Source of the DNA: Hyperoodon ampullatus
Taxonomy: Eukaryota; Chordata; Mammalia; Artiodactyla; Ziphiidae
Length of the DNA stretch: 64,000 nucleotides
Reading direction: 5' to 3'
Assembly: GCA_949752795.1 (NCBI GenBank)
Contig: OX457061.1
Span: 45,788,338-45,852,337, forward strand
Part shown: piece after piece, positions 44,480-56,409 of the stretch
How positions within the stretch are numbered: the stretch's first letter is position 1
How the letters are laid out: each line of letters opens with the position of its first letter
Notes under the pieces: model-generated
Told to the model about the DNA's origin: nothing
The model's database searches: none
What the model saw: only the letters and a program-made list of their open reading frames with translations
Translations under genes and position numbers: made by a program

Positions 44480-45185
44480 AAGAAAGAGCAGTCAGGGGCC
44501 TATTGTCAGGTGTTGGATAAAACAAATTCCTTTGGTAACTTTGAGCTTTCTCGGGCACTTTAAGGAGAATTATTCTAAGGATGCACCCTTGAGCTGTTAG
44601 AAACAATGTTAGTGTTTGTGTAAGATTTTTAATGTGGGGGAAGGGGTCTGAACAAAATAATTTGTGCTGAGAGTCTATAGATTTTATAGGCCAAAATTGA
44701 GTCCATGAATAAGAGGGTGAGGGCTCAGAGGAGCCTGGCTAGAGTTTAATCAAAGAGAGTCTTTGTCAGACTATAAGAGAACTGTTGGCTGAACAAGTCC
44801 CAGAGCTCACACAGGGCTGAAGGAAGTTCAGTTTCCAACCAGAGAGGAGAGAACCCATTGAAAACCTGGGGAATTTAGTAGAGAGGCCCAGAGGATCTCA
44901 CCTTAAAGTGGGACTGAACAAGCCCTAGAGCAAAAGCTGCTCTAGACCTTTCCCAACAAATGTTAAAAATAAGCCTTGAAAGGATCAAGCTTATCTGAAA
45001 GTAATTTAACAGCAAGCCAAAACAAGAGTCAATGCTATATAAAGGGAAAAAAAAAATCCAGACTCTCAACAATGTAACATTCACAATCTCTGGCATGAAA
45101 TTTTTAAAAATGCAAGACATGCAAAGAAGCAGAAAAATGTGACCCAGAACCAGGAGAAAAAAAATCAGCCATTAGTCCAATCAAA
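44480..45185. other. No gene seen
   Basis: No exon or identifiable recent repeat. Phrases at 44790-44950 could be old ERV or LINE. Confidence 0.4.
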
Positions 45186-45187
45186 AA

Positions 45188-45408
45188 GACGTCCCTGGTG
45201 GTCCAGTGGGTAAGACTCCACGCTCCTAATGCAGGAGGCCTGGGTTCAATCCCTGGTCAGGGAAATAGATCCCACATGCATGCTGCAACTAAGTCCACAT
45301 GCCGCAATTAATAAGCCCGCATGCTGCAACTAAAAGATTCTGTGTGCCGCAATGAAGATCCAGAGCAGCCAAAATAAATAAATTAATTAAATAAATATAG
45401 TTTTAAAA
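45188..45408 (+). repeat. SINE, CATGCATGCTGC form
   Basis: GTCCCTGGTGGTCCAGTGGG to AAATAAATAAATTAATTAAATAAAT. The first bases of the head are slightly eroded. Confidence 0.9.
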
Positions 45409-45415
45409 ATGGCCT

Positions 45416-45539
45416 GGGACTTCCCTGGCAGTCCAGTGGTTGGGACTCTGCGCTTCCACTGCAGGGGGTGTGGGTTTGATCCCTGGTTGGGGAACTGAGA
45501 TCTTGAGTGCCACGTGGTGCATGTGGCCAAAAAAAAAAA
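45416..45539 (+). repeat. Short CHR-1-like SINE
   Basis: GGGACTTCCCTGGCAGTCCAG to ATGTGGCC plus an A run, placed 8 bp after the preceding SINE. Confidence 0.92.
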
Positions 45540-45540
45540 G

Positions 45541-45662
45541 GGGGCAGAACACCTAAATAGACATTTCTCCAAAGAAGATATACAGATGGCCAACAGGCAC
45601 ATGAAAAGATGCTCAACGCCACTAATTATTAGAGAAATACAAATTAAAACTACAATGAGATT
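45541..45662 (+). repeat. L1 ORF2 fragment
   Basis: ATAGACATTTCTCCAAAGAAG, ACAGATGGCCAACAGGCACATG, 'AAAAGATGCTCAACGCCAC': classic L1 text, well preserved. Confidence 0.88.
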
Positions 45663-45828
45663 GGGACTTCCCTGTTGGTGCAGTGGTTAAGAATCCACCT
45701 GCCAATGCAGGGGACACGGGTTCAAGCCTGGTCTGGGAAGATCCCACATGCCACGGAGCAACAAAGCTCGTGTACCACAACTGCTGAGCCTGTGATCTAG
45801 AGCCTGTGAGCCACAATTACTGAGCCCG
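45663..45828 (+). repeat. SINE fragment, 3' end missing
   Basis: GGGACTTCCCTGTTGGTGCAG to TACTGAGCCCGTGTCTAG, then non-SINE sequence. The 3' half and tail are absent, so it was truncated after insertion. Confidence 0.88.
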
Positions 45829-45829
45829 T

Positions 45830-46186
45830 GTCTAGATTACCTTAAAATACTTCAGTATAAAAAACTGAATTGAAAAAAAATTGAATTGAAAGGGGAAAAA
45901 TATTGACTAGAATCTAAAGAAGTTTCAAGAGAAATGTTTATCTGTTCCTAAAGTAATTACTCCTTTCATAAAATCATTACAAAATTAAATTTAAAATTTT
46001 TAAATTAAACAAAATAATTAAATTAAAATACTATAAAAATATGCAGCTGTTTCTGAAGAGCATTCCTGATTAAATTTATTTTTGACCTAGGTTATCACTG
46101 TACATTAATTTTTCACCATATCTAGATAAATTAAAAGTTATGAGAGAAAGAAAGTGAAGAAGGAACACTATATGTCAACACGTTTG
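45830..46186. other. AT-rich DNA, no gene seen
   Basis: Very AT-rich, simple-like sequence (TTAAATTTAAAATTTTTAAATT). Nothing else seen. Confidence 0.6.
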
Positions 46187-46500
46187 GGTTTTTTTTTAAT
46201 TTATTTATTTATTGGCTGTGTTGGTTCTTCCTTGCTGCGTGTGGGCTTTTCTCTAGTTGCAGCGAGCAAGGGCTACTCTTTGTTGCGGTGCATGGGCTTC
46301 TCACCGCGGTGGCTTCTCTTGTTGCAGAGTGCGGACTCTAGGCGCACAGGCTTCAGTAGTTGCAGCACATGGGCTCAGTAGTTGTGGCTCACGGGCTTTG
46401 CTGCTCCGCGGCATGTGGGATCTTCCCGGACCAGGGCTCGAACCTGTGTCCCCTGCATTGGCAGGCGGATTCTTAACCACTGCACCACCAAGGAAGTCCC
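46187..46500 (-). repeat. Long-form SINE
   Basis: TTTAATTTATTTATTTATTGG tail to CACCAAGGAAGTCCC. Target duplication TCAACACGTTT on both sides. Confidence 0.93.
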
Positions 46501-46514
46501 AACATCAACACGTT

Positions 46515-46955
46515 TTATTACACTTAGCACTATGAACTCAAGCAGACCAAAAAAAAAAGATGTTACAAAATTTAATGGTACCAAATTATAACAATTTCTG
46601 TCCTAGGTTTATTAAATATTTTCTTTTCTCTAGTTTACTACTAATTTTTGTAATTACTAGTTTTTATTGAAGAAGCAATTTTATCATGAATATGATTTTT
46701 AAAATTAAGTAGAACAAAAGGATATGCAGTGAAAAGTCTCCCTCAGAGATAGTAGAGTGATGTTATCAATTTCTTATGTAAATTTCTGTAAGTACATCTT
46801 TTTACCAGGAGGAAGCCTATTACACACAATGTACTGTATATTTTTTCTTTCTTTTTTATTACTTTACATTATATCTTAGAGGTCATTCCATATTAGCACA
46901 TTCTACCTTATTCTTTTCCAACAGTTTCAGAGTATTCCATTTTATTGATATTTCA
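46515..46955. other. No gene seen
   Basis: AT-rich. 'TGTACTGTATATTTTTT' to 'ATATCTTAGAGGTCATTCCATATTAGCAC' resembles L1 3'-flank text, uncertain. Confidence 0.4.
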
Positions 46956-46959
46956 GAAC

Positions 46960-47500
46960 TCTATCCATTCATTAATTCAACAAGTGTCTATCTTTTGTTC
47001 ATCCACTCTGTGCGAGGGAGAGAGCAGAGGACCGTGCAAATTCATGAGAAGGGGGACACTTAGGGAACAGCAGGTGCAAAGGTCGAAGACAAGAACAAGC
47101 TTGGCATGTTCAAAGGGCACAAGGCCAGTGTTGGTGAAGAGCAGTAAGCAAGGATGAGAGTGGAAGGGAATGAGATTGAAGAAGTGGCCAGGAGCCAGAT
47201 CGTACAGTCTTGTAAGGTCGTGGAAAGACTTTAGTGCTATTCAAAACATGATGGGAAATCATTGGAAAGTTGAGAGCTGGATGTGGCATGATCTAACTTA
47301 TAATTTTAAAAGATCACATTGGCTTCCAGGTGGTGAATGGATCGTAATGGGCAAGAATGAGAACATGGAGAGCAGTTAGGAAATGATTACAGTAGTCTTG
47401 GCGAGAGATGATGGTAGCTTACGCTAGTGAAGTAGTAAAGAGTTGAAGGTGATCAGATCCTGCAGGTTTTAAATGTAGAACTGATAAGAATTGCTGATGT
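46960..47500 (-). repeat. L2 element
   Basis: Reversed L2 end (CATTCATTAATTCAACAAGTG), then L2 body: GGAACAGCAGGTGCAAAGG, 'AAGCTTGGCATGTTCAAAG', 'AGGCCAGTGTTGG', 'GATGGGAAATCATTGGAAAG', 'ATTACAGTAGTCTTGGCGAGAGATGATGG'. Confidence 0.75.
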
Positions 47501-48099
47501 ATTGGTAACATCAACTGAATCAATGGTCTAGACCTAATTCCAGCCTAAGTACAACAGAAGTCCACTGTTTAGGTTGTCCTGAAACACTGGAACATTCTGT
47601 ATGTGAGGAGGACATGAGAGTATGGGGGATTGCTGGGAGGAGGTAAGCAGATAAGATAGAACTAACATTTACCTAACATCTGTGCAGCAATTATGGTTCC
47701 GAGGTTGCTAGTAACAGAAACTGTCTCTGGCTAATACGATATAGAAAAAGGAAGTCATTGGAAGGACATGGGGTGCTCACAATCTTGAAAGAACAGCTGG
47801 ACCACCAGGCCTTAGAAAAGACAAGAACCAGGTGGCTCCAAGGATCTAGATAACACCTGGGAAGAATCAAATCCAACCATTTTTCATCTCTGTTTCACTC
47901 TGCAAAGGGTTCACATTACAGGAATCAAGGGTCTGGCTAGTCTAAGTTGGGTCATAAGCCCACTTGCCCTGGGCAGAAGGGCACCTTGACTGCCAGATCC
48001 ACCATTAGAGAGTGCAGTGGGGGAAAGGGAGCTCTCCAAAGAAAAATCAAAATATGCTACTAGAACAAGGGATACTGGAACTGGCAAAAGCAATAGATT

Positions 48100-48315
48100 C
48101 CACCACTACTTAGATGTGCTAGGCATACAAATACATCATCTTGTTTACTCCTCACAATAACCCTGTGTGATAGGTATTAATATCTCTCAGAAAGACTCAA
48201 AGATGTGATGGAATTTGAACACCATCATGAAGCAATTAGGCAGCATAAACAGCATTTGAACTCAGGTCAAAACCCTACTTTCAAAACCCATACTCTTTCT
48301 GTTACAGCATGCTAT
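48100..48315 (-). repeat. MIR element
   Basis: Reversed MIR: 'CATCTTGTTTACTCCTCACAATAACCCTGTG', 'TGATAGGTATTAATATC', ending CATACTCTTTCTGTTACAGCATGC. Confidence 0.75.
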
Positions 48316-48319
48316 TCCA

Positions 48320-50030
48320 CTGGGTAGAAGATTAAATTTCTACTCCTTCTCAGTTTTCCCATCAGTAGAAAGAAGTAATTACTTGCTCTGGGTGTCCTGA
48401 GTAGCTTGGATATCTTAGCTAACAGGGTTGCAGAGCATCCAGGGCTCTCTTGGAAGTGAGTGACCTCCTATTTCCTTTGTTTCTTCTGTCATTGATTAGA
48501 AGATGAAGAAAAAAAAGCATGGTGTAATGAAATACATAATATTAGCCATTTTTCAAGTGCTAACTATGTTCTAAGCAAGGCTTTAATGTGGCGATGTTTT
48601 GGTTGCTTTTGATTACATTCACCGTTTCAGAGGCTCCAGATCTCTGGGGCCACCAGAGGTAACTGGAGTAGGAGAGCAAGAGGAGGGGTTCTTCCCATCA
48701 CACAGGAGCCAGTCTCCGTAGTTTATCACTTTATTACTCCAAGCCCAGCTCTGTCCACAGGTTCCTGTGGCCACGGGCATGCTGATGGACCTGGCCCTTG
48801 TGGGTGTGTGTTCTCTCGACCCTCACCTGCCTGAACCCCATGCAAATATTAAAGTCCCAAATGAAGGCCTCCTGCTTAGGCGACTGAAGTTCAGGTCTCT
48901 GTGGCTAAAACATTGGGCGTTCATGGTGGGGTCCCCATTTCTGACAGGCAGGGTGATGAAGTGAGGAAGAGTATGAGAGGCCAAAGGACCAGAGCCTGTA
49001 AAGCCTTGGAGGTGCACCTGAGCCAGAAGCATTCACAAACCTGGGGTGCGACTCCTGTCTGCAGGGATCAGAGAGTGTGAGGAGGGGTCACACCTGCCAT
49101 AGCAACCTGAGCATTTGGACTCTCAGTCTGAGTATTTGGGGAGACTTGGATGGTTGTGAATAAAAGAGAACATGATCTAGGTTATGGTTTTAATGTATTT
49201 CAACGGCTGCTTAGGGAGGAACAGAGACGTGAGTGATGAGGGTGGGGCAAGACCTGTGAAGAGGCTACCACCATAGACTCCAAAGAATGATGCTGGTCTC
49301 TAGACCAGAGCAGCGGCTAGAGGAAGAATATAAGTAATAAGATTCCTGATAAATAGAGTGAAGGACAACTGAGATTTGGGGGGGTGGGGGTTGTCTATTT
49401 TGTTTTGTTTTGTCTTGTCTTGTTTTGGCTGCACATCTGCAAGAGTTGAGATGGAGAAACCAGTGCGGGCAGCAGACTTCAGGGAGAAATGAGGAGCTGG
49501 ATTTTGGACCTGCTCTTTCTGAGGTGTCAAAGCAGAGATGACATATAGGCAGCTGGAATCTCTGGTCTGGAGTTGAGGGAGGGGTAGCTGGCACAGTCCA
49601 TGTGGTGACAGCTTAAGTCCTGGAGCAGGACCAAGGCTGGATCTCAAATTGAGAATGGAAAGGCTTGTCACTTTTCTGTGAGACAGGCTGTGAGATGAAG
49701 GAAAAGAGGGCTGGGGCTGTGGATTGTGGGGGAAGGGAGGCAGGGCAGTGCGGGTGGGACTTTCTGAGGCTGCCTACAGATGGAAGGGTCCTGTGGTTCC
49801 CAGGCTCTCTGGGGGAGGGGAGGGTGTATGGAGTGAGGAGCCCTGCCTAGGATGAAGATGGAGATGGATGTGTGAAGTGGAGTCAATTTACTGCTCTCGG
49901 GACGCAGAAGACTGTTCACCCCTGAAGATCCAGGGAAAGTTTAGCCAAGCTGATGCAGCAGCTCAGGCCCTCAAGGGCACAGGTGCCTCAGTTTCTCTCC
50001 CAAGAAACTACAAGTTTAAAGCTGTACAGC
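48320..50030. other. SINE-free non-coding DNA, no gene seen
   Basis: About 1.7 kb, moderately G+C-rich, with no repeat that I recognise with confidence and no ORF with a domain or splice sites. A short TTTTGTTTTGTTTTGTCTTG tract lies at 49396-49425. Old repeats are likely but not nameable by eye. Confidence 0.5.
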
Positions 50031-50033
50031 TTT

Positions 50034-50323
50034 GGGACTTCGCTGGTGGCGCAGTGGCTAAGAATCCGCCTGCCGATGTAGGGGATACAGGCTCGAGCCC
50101 TGGTCCACAAAGATCCCACGTGCCGCGGAGCAACTAAGCCCATGCACCACAGTTACCGAGCCTGCGCTCTAGAGCCGGTGCTCCGCAGCAAGAGAACCCA
50201 CCGTGATGAGAAGCTCACGCACCGCAACAAAGAGCAGGCCCCACTCGTGGCAACTAGAGAAAGCCCGCGTGCAGCAACGAAGACCCAACGCAGCCAAAAA
50301 TAAATAAATAAATGTTATTATTT
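50034..50323 (+). repeat. Long-form SINE
   Basis: GGGACTTCGCTGGTGGCGCAG to an AAATAAATAAATGTT tail, with the central block shortened. Confidence 0.92.
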
Positions 50324-50324
50324 T

Positions 50325-50445
50325 TTTAAGTCTACAATAACAAATGCTGGAGAGGGTGTGGAGAAATGGGAACTGTTCCACACTGTTGGGGGGAATGTAA
50401 GTTGGTGCAGCCACGATGGAAAACAGTATGGTGGTTCCTCGAAAA
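50325..50445 (+). repeat. L1 ORF2 fragment
   Basis: AACAAATGCTGGAGAGGGTG, 'AACTGTTCCACACTGTTGGG', 'GTAAGTTGGTGCAGCC', 'GGAAAACAGTATGGTGGTTCCTCG': well preserved L1 text. Confidence 0.88.
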
Positions 50446-50449
50446 CCGG

Positions 50450-50500
50450 CTCCGCACGGCATGTGGGATCTTCCTGGACCAGGGCTCTAACCTCTTGAGC
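50450..50500 (-). repeat. SINE scrap
   Basis: CTCCGCACGGCATGTGGGATCTTCCTGGACCAGGGCTC is the middle of a reversed SINE without its ends, joined directly to L1. Confidence 0.6.
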
Positions 50501-50509
50501 TCACAGCTG

Positions 50510-52255
50510 ATTCCCCGGACACGTCACACTCAGAAACAGGATGAAGTTTCTGTAAAACCCAGACAGAGGGAAAAGCAAGGTCCCACATAATGGACTTTGT
50601 GCCAGGACCAGCCCTGAGCCAAGCTTTGAACCAAGCTCTGAACCAAGGGACTTGGCTTATTCAAGTAAAGAAGGGGGCTCCGGAAGGCTGGGCGTGGGGA
50701 GGTAGGCTGCAGATCAGTCGGAGAAATGACTGGGTAGAGTGAACAGTGAGATACAAAAAAGAGAATTTGTTAAGAAAAGTGGGCCACCCTTTGAGGAAAC
50801 TTCATTTTCTACTCCTCTTGCCCTCATCTTTAGCTCTGTTTTCTTTCTTTCCCATATTCTTGGGAGAGTAGGGAGGAGTAGATGAAGTTGAAAGGAGTTT
50901 GCTGCTCAATGGCAAAAAAAAAAGCAATAATTTAAACCAACTTTCTCCTCTTCCCAAACAGCCCACAATCAGTGTCATTCTAAATGGTAAATAGGAATCT
51001 GAAAACTTCATTTTTGCTCATGATTTTTCATTATAGAGAATCAATTTTAACCAGATCAATATACTATGATTACTAGAATTCTGCTGTAATGTCATTAACC
51101 TGCATTTGAGTGTAGAAAAGATATTTCCTTGCTCACCCTGATGACTCAGGCTTCAAGTTAAGTCAGGTCTGCAAAAGGGAGATAAAGGGGCAGAAGTCTC
51201 TATGGAGAGAGGAAAAAAACACTCCTTCAGCCAGAGTAGGTTTCCACCCAGATGCAGCTCTTGGATATTGGTTGGTGGCCAAGAGTGGGAGGATGTCAAA
51301 CGGTCCCCTGATGTTTGCCAATGCCCAGGGTATTGGGGCACGGCTGGATGGGAAGGATTTCTGCCTAGAGCTCCATCTCCCAGCCCTACTCTCTGACAAA
51401 AGAGATCCCCTAGCCAGATGATAGGGAATGGGGAGTAAGGAAGTCTGGAGAAGAGGAGGACTGGCCAGATTAGCAGGCAGTCCCTTCACCAGAGCAGGGG
51501 CTTGTGTGTCAAAGCAGGGCACAGATGGTCGTCCAAGTAATTAGAGAAATTAAATCCGCAGCATTTTTTAATCCCTGTACATCCAGACTGCTAAAAAAAA
51601 AAAGAAAAAGAAAGGAAGGAAAGGAAGGAGGGAGGAAGGAAGGAAGGGAGAGAGGGAGGAGGGTGAAAGGCTCTTTGAATCGCTTGGGCAAAGGGGTACA
51701 TCTTGACATTCCTTCCCAAAAGCACTAAGGTTTCTCATCTTCCTCTTTTACAATTTCCTGAATCATGTTTCATCCTTTGTCTCTTCCTCTAGCCCCCACC
51801 CTCTCCCATCCGGCTCATATAATTAGGAGAATTGGCTGAAATATAATCTCTTGGCTGAGGCCAGAAATTTCTTCCTTATAGGTTCTTGCTGATTGTTTCA
51901 GCTGAATTCCCATTAATAGTAGAAAAACTTCATTATCAACATCCTCAGTAATGTTACAACTTGACCTGGGAGCCTGGGATAGTGATTACTGCTTGATTTT
52001 GACCCCATCTTTAACTAGTTGTGAAGGATGGGTGAACGCTTTGTCACTAGCTCTGACTACACATTTATGGTGACAGGTGTACAGGATCTAGTGTAAGAGG
52101 TACCTCTTGTCTCTGGCCAAGGAGAAGGGGCTTTACAAAGAACCAGAGGGACAGATGCCCTTAACAGAGCTACCTGTTCCTAGAATGAACTTCCTAGACT
52201 ATGATGGGGCTTTGTGAGTATTATCTCACCACTACAGAAGGTAAACAGTGTCCCT
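50510..52255. other. SINE-free non-coding DNA, no gene seen
   Basis: About 1.7 kb without an identifiable gene. It includes an A-rich then GGAA/GGGA-rich purine tract at 51593-51662; the ORFs over that tract are low complexity. Confidence 0.5.
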
Positions 52256-52257
52256 AA

Positions 52258-52470
52258 CAGTGTGATATAGGGGAAAGACTGTTGGATTGGGGGGCAGTGG
52301 ATATGGTTTTAGTCCTGCCTCTGCCATAATTCACTGTGTTGCTTCTGCAACTTGCCTTACCTCTCTGAGCCTCAAATTCCTCCTTTGTAGAATGGAGATG
52401 ATATTGTCTATTTCTCAGGGTTTTTGAAAGGCTTAAGCAGAATAGTGCTGTGATAGTGTTTTGAAAAGCA
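52258..52470 (+). repeat. MIR element
   Basis: 'TTTTAGTCCTGCCTCTGCCATAATTCACTG', 'CTTACCTCTCTGAGCCTCAAATTCCTC', 'AATGGAGATGATATTG': MIR core in sense orientation. Confidence 0.75.
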
Positions 52471-52929
52471 TAAAGAGTTATAAAATAGAATAGAATATTA
52501 TTTTATCCATCTATTCCCCTAATCATTCTTTTATATTTTAAATGTATGAATAGGTTCCTCATCCCAGATACTTACTCCTGGGACAACAAAGTTGAACTGA
52601 ATGATTTCAGGAGTTACCAAGCATGGACTGAAATGGATTTGAAGAGATGTGGATCATTGGGCCATGATTTAGCAGGTTCACTGAGGGTGTGTGTTCGCTC
52701 ATTCACACAACAAATGAGGCAGAAGTGAAGGTGTCCTTTTCTGCTGCCACAACAGACTGTAAAAGCCTCTGGCCAACTATTTTATCTAACTACCATGCTG
52801 AAGAGTCAGCTGGTACTAGGGCAGGAGAAAAGCAGCTGCTGCTCTGCTCTTTGTGCAGATTTTAGGATGCTGGTTTGGAAGATTTTAAAAAATATCTCCA
52901 GCTGCCTGGAAAGCACCATTCACAAGGCT

Positions 52930-53100
52930 AAAATGTAGCAATTAGCTGCTTTTTTCAGACTAGCAAATATTTTAAAAATTGATAATACTGAGTGTTGGCT
53001 GGGATGTGGGAAAATAGACACTCTCATAAGGAAAGTGTAAATAGCAGAATCTTTGGAGGATGATGTGGCCTTTCTACTCTCTCCCAAATTTCACAACACA
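52930..53100 (+). repeat. L1 fragment
   Basis: 'AATATTTTAAAAATTGATAATACTGAGTGTTGGCTGGGATGTGGG' then 'CTCTCATAAGG': diverged L1 ORF2 text. Confidence 0.6.
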
Positions 53101-53129
53101 ATCGGGCTATGGAAAGGAAGGAGGATTCC

Positions 53130-53355
53130 CTAGATCCTGAAAGTCTGCTTTATAATAATTCTTAACATGTTTAAAGCATTTTATAACTTATATATGTGAT
53201 CTTATGTGATCCACAGTGTAAGTCAATACATGTATGTAATCATACATCAATTTGACAAATAAGGAAACCAAGGTTCAGATGTATTCCCTTGATTTGTTCA
53301 GAGTCTTACTGTTAGGAAGTGGTGGAGGTGGGATTAAGAACCCTAAATTCCAGTT
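53130..53355 (-). repeat. MIR element
   Basis: Reversed MIR: 'AAAGCATTTTATAAC', 'GACAAATAAGGAAACCAAGGTTCAG', 'AGTCTTACTGTTAGGAAGTGG', 'GGTGGGATTAAGAACCC'. Confidence 0.7.
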
Positions 53356-53767
53356 GGTGCTCCTTTTCCTACACAGCAAAACGGACAGAACACAAAGGAG
53401 GGATATTCTTACGAGAAGGGACCAACAATACTTTCTGGAATAGGATGGAACATAAGTCAATTTTTTAAAAAGAAACATCTGGGTAGGCATAACATCTGCC
53501 AAAGTGTCACTTAGATGTTTTTGATATGCCCTGTGGATTGTCAAGACTTGTTTGCTCGCAAGTGACAGAAACTCTACTTAAACTGCAGCAGGTTCCCAGA
53601 CAAAGTCATCAGGCTTGGCTTTTATCCCTTGGTTCTGTTTTCCTCAGTGTTGACTTTTTTTTAGTTAGGCTCCCCCCATGGCAAACTCATCCCAGCAGCT
53701 CCAGCCTTATACTCTTCTAGTGTAGTAACCCCAGCATTATGAAAGTCTTTTTCCCAATACCTCCAGC

Positions 53768-53970
53768 TTTTTTTTTTTGCGGTACGCGGGTCTCTCACTG
53801 TTGTGGCCTCTCCCGCCGCGGAGCACAGGCTCCGGACGCGCAGGCCCAGCAGCCACGGCTCACGGGCCCAGCCGCTCCGTGGCACGTGGGATCCTCCCGG
53901 ACCAGGGCATGAACCCGCGCCCCCTGCATCGGCAGGCGGACCCCCAGCCACTGCGCCACCAGGGAAGCCC
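53768..53970 (-). repeat. Short-form SINE, recent
   Basis: T run, GCGGTACGCGGGTCTCTCACTG, to CCAGGGAAGCCC. Perfect 13-bp duplication TACCTCCAGCTTT at 53758-53770 and 53971-53983. Close to consensus. Confidence 0.96.
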
Positions 53971-53984
53971 TACCTCCAGCTTTG

Positions 53985-54880
53985 ACCAGAACTGGATTAC
54001 GTATGCAATCCTGGGGTCAAATGACTGGGTCAGCCCCAGGCCAAACCCCATGACCTGAAATTGAAAGTAAAAACAGGATTCTGTTACCAAAAGCATGGAT
54101 ACTGAGAAGACCAAAACAATACTTACAATACTCTGTAAAGTAACATAGAGAAGTTAGACATTTTGATTGGAAAAGGGGAACATAAGACTTTTGTGATTCC
54201 CACATTGAAGACTTCCTCAAAACACCCTTTTATGGAAAAAGAGAAAGCTTCCCAGGAAAAATACGGTTCCTCTATTCCCTACAAATCGATTTGTACAAGG
54301 AAAGCAATACCCTCTGCCCACTGTGACCAGGAAGACGTCCTGTCCACTGCTTGTCCAGATGCCTACTGCCTCACTGTGCTCTGTGGGGAGCCTCTGAGGA
54401 AGGAAATGGTTTCCATACTTAGAGCTGTTTCACTGGTGGCTAGATTAAGCAGGAAGAACATAGAAGATGTGAATCTGTTGATATGTCTAGAGCTAAAAAT
54501 CTGGAACCAAGGGGATATGGAAGAGCAAATGTGTGTGTATATGTGTGTTTGTGTGTGTATATACATTTATGTATAACTGTAGGAAACAAAGGATAGATCA
54601 GAAGAGGGGAAGGGAAGGAAAAAAAAGAAAGAAGAAAGGAAAAAGTGAGAATTTGTCCTTCTAAGTATGTTCCATATCCTCATTGCCTTTCTTCTCTTCT
54701 TCCTGCTTTTATTAGTTAGGATATTGACTAGATGGAGACAAAAATATCCATGACTTAATCAAGGTAGAAGTTCTGTTTCTCTCCCAGGTAAAACTCTGAA
54801 CTAGTAGACTGTGCAGGGCTGATCAGAAGCACTGTTCCCCAAGGTCATCCTGGGACTCAGTTCTAGCCATCTTGTTCTAG
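53985..54880. other. No gene seen
   Basis: A 137-codon plus-strand ORF (54163-54576) ends in a GTGTGT/ATATAC tract, has no domain that I recognise and no promoter or splice evidence; not supported as a gene. A purine tract lies at 54598-54650. Confidence 0.5.
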
Positions 54881-54885
54881 CCATC

Positions 54886-55060
54886 TAGTTCCCTGGTCAG
54901 GGAACTAGCTCCCACATGCATGCCACAACTAAGGAGCCCACGTGTCACAACTAGGGATCCTGTGAGCCGCAACTAAGGAGCCCTGGAGCCTCAACTAAGG
55001 AGGCTGCCTGCCACAACTAAGACCCAGTGCAACCAAATAAATAAATAAATAAATACTTTT
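54886..55060 (+). repeat. SINE, head missing
   Basis: Starts in mid-element at TTCCCTGGTCAGGGAACTAG and runs to an AAATAAATAAATAAATAC tail. The first 60 or so bases (promoter box A) are absent, so it is 5'-truncated. Confidence 0.9.
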
Positions 55061-55413
55061 TTAAAAAAATTATTTATTTTATTTATGTATTTTTGGCTGC
55101 ATTGGGTCTTCATTGCTGCATGCGTGCTTTCTCTAGTTGCGGAGAGCAGGGGATACTCTTTGTTGTGGTGTGTGGGCTTCTCATTGCAGTGGCTTCTCTT
55201 GTTGCAGAGCACGGGCTCTAGGCATGTGAGCTTCAGTAGTCATGGCACGCAAGCTCAATAGTTGTGGCTCGCAGGCTCTAGAGTGCAGGCTCAGTAGTTG
55301 TGGCGCACAGGCTTAGTTGCTCCGTGGCATGTGGCATTTTCCCAGACCAGGGCTCAAACCTGTGTCCTCCGCATTGGCAGGCAGATTCTCAACCACTGCA
55401 CCACCAGCGAAGC
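55061..55413 (-). repeat. Long-form SINE in the previous SINE's tail
   Basis: TTATTTATTTTATTTATGTAT tail to CACCAGCGAAGCCC. Target duplication AATAAATACTTTTTT at about 55044 and 55416, i.e. the tail of the 54886 SINE. The two are tail-to-tail. Confidence 0.93.
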
Positions 55414-55429
55414 CCAATAAATACTTTTT

Positions 55430-55880
55430 TTAAAAAGTCCCCTACTATTATTGTGTTAGTGTCAATTTCTCCCTTTACTTTTGTTAATATTTGCTTTATG
55501 TATTTACGTGAACTTATGTTAGGTGCCAAAGTTATGGCCATAGTGTGTGATAAGTGCTTAGTTAAGATGGAAAAGACATTAAATATGTACAATAAGATAT
55601 TTTGAGAGAGACCACATTCACATAACTTTTATTATAGTATGTTGTTATAATTGTTCTATTTTATTATTATTCTTGTTTATCTTTTCCTGTGCCTAATTTA
55701 TAAATTAAACTTTAGCATAAGTATGGATGTACAGGAAAAAAGCATAGTGTATACAGGGTTCAGTACTATCCACAGTTTCAGCCATCCTCTGGGGGTCTTG
55801 GAACATATACCCTGTGGATAAGGGGAGACTGGTCTATATCCATAAATGTTTTATTATCCATTTCTTTTTTTAAAAACCCA
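55430..55880. other. No gene seen
   Basis: AT-rich stretch; 'GTATAGTGTATACAGGGTTCAGTACTATCC' may be part of an old DNA transposon or LINE, but I cannot assign it. Confidence 0.4.
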
Positions 55881-55886
55881 GAATAT

Positions 55887-56093
55887 GGGCTTCCCTGGTG
55901 GCGCAGTGGTTGAGAGTCCGCCTGCCGATGCAGGGGACACGGGTTCGTGCCCCGGTCCGGGAGGATCCCACATGCCGCGGAGCGGCTGGGCCCGTGAGCC
56001 ATGGCCGCTGGGCCTGCGCGTCCGGAGCCTGTGCTCCGCAACGGGAGAGGCCACAACAGTGAGAGGCCTGCGTATCGCAAAAAAAAAAAAAAA
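55887..56093 (+). repeat. Short-form SINE, recent
   Basis: GGGCTTCCCTGGTGGCGCAG to an A run. Target duplication AAAAACCCAGAATA at about 55872-55885 and 56094-56107. Very close to consensus. Confidence 0.96.
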
Positions 56094-56283
56094 AAAAACC
56101 CAGAATACTATTATCAATAACACTTGAAAATAAAAATAAATTGTTAATATTATGAAAAATTAATACTATGTTAAAACTTTGAGTAGGGCACTTTTAATCC
56201 ATGTTACCCTACATGAACAGATTTCCTAGCTGCCTTTTCTGCTTCCAGACCCTTAAGTTTGATGTTTTAAAACTCTATGATCA

Positions 56284-56400
56284 GAACTTTCCTGGCAATC
56301 CAGTGGTTAAACCTCTGTGCTCCCACTGCAGGGGGCACAGATTTGATCCCTGGTCAGAGAACTAACATCCTGCATGCTGCTGTGTGATACAGCAAAACAA
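56284..56400 (+). repeat. Short CHR-1-like SINE
   Basis: GAACTTTCCTGGCAATCCAG to TGTGTGATACAGCAAAACAAAC. A diverged member. Confidence 0.85.
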
Positions 56401-56409
56401 ACAAACAAC

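Noticed and set aside
54163..54576. 137-codon plus-strand ORF
   Set aside because: Ends in a GT/AT microsatellite; no domain, and the length is reachable by chance in 64 kb.
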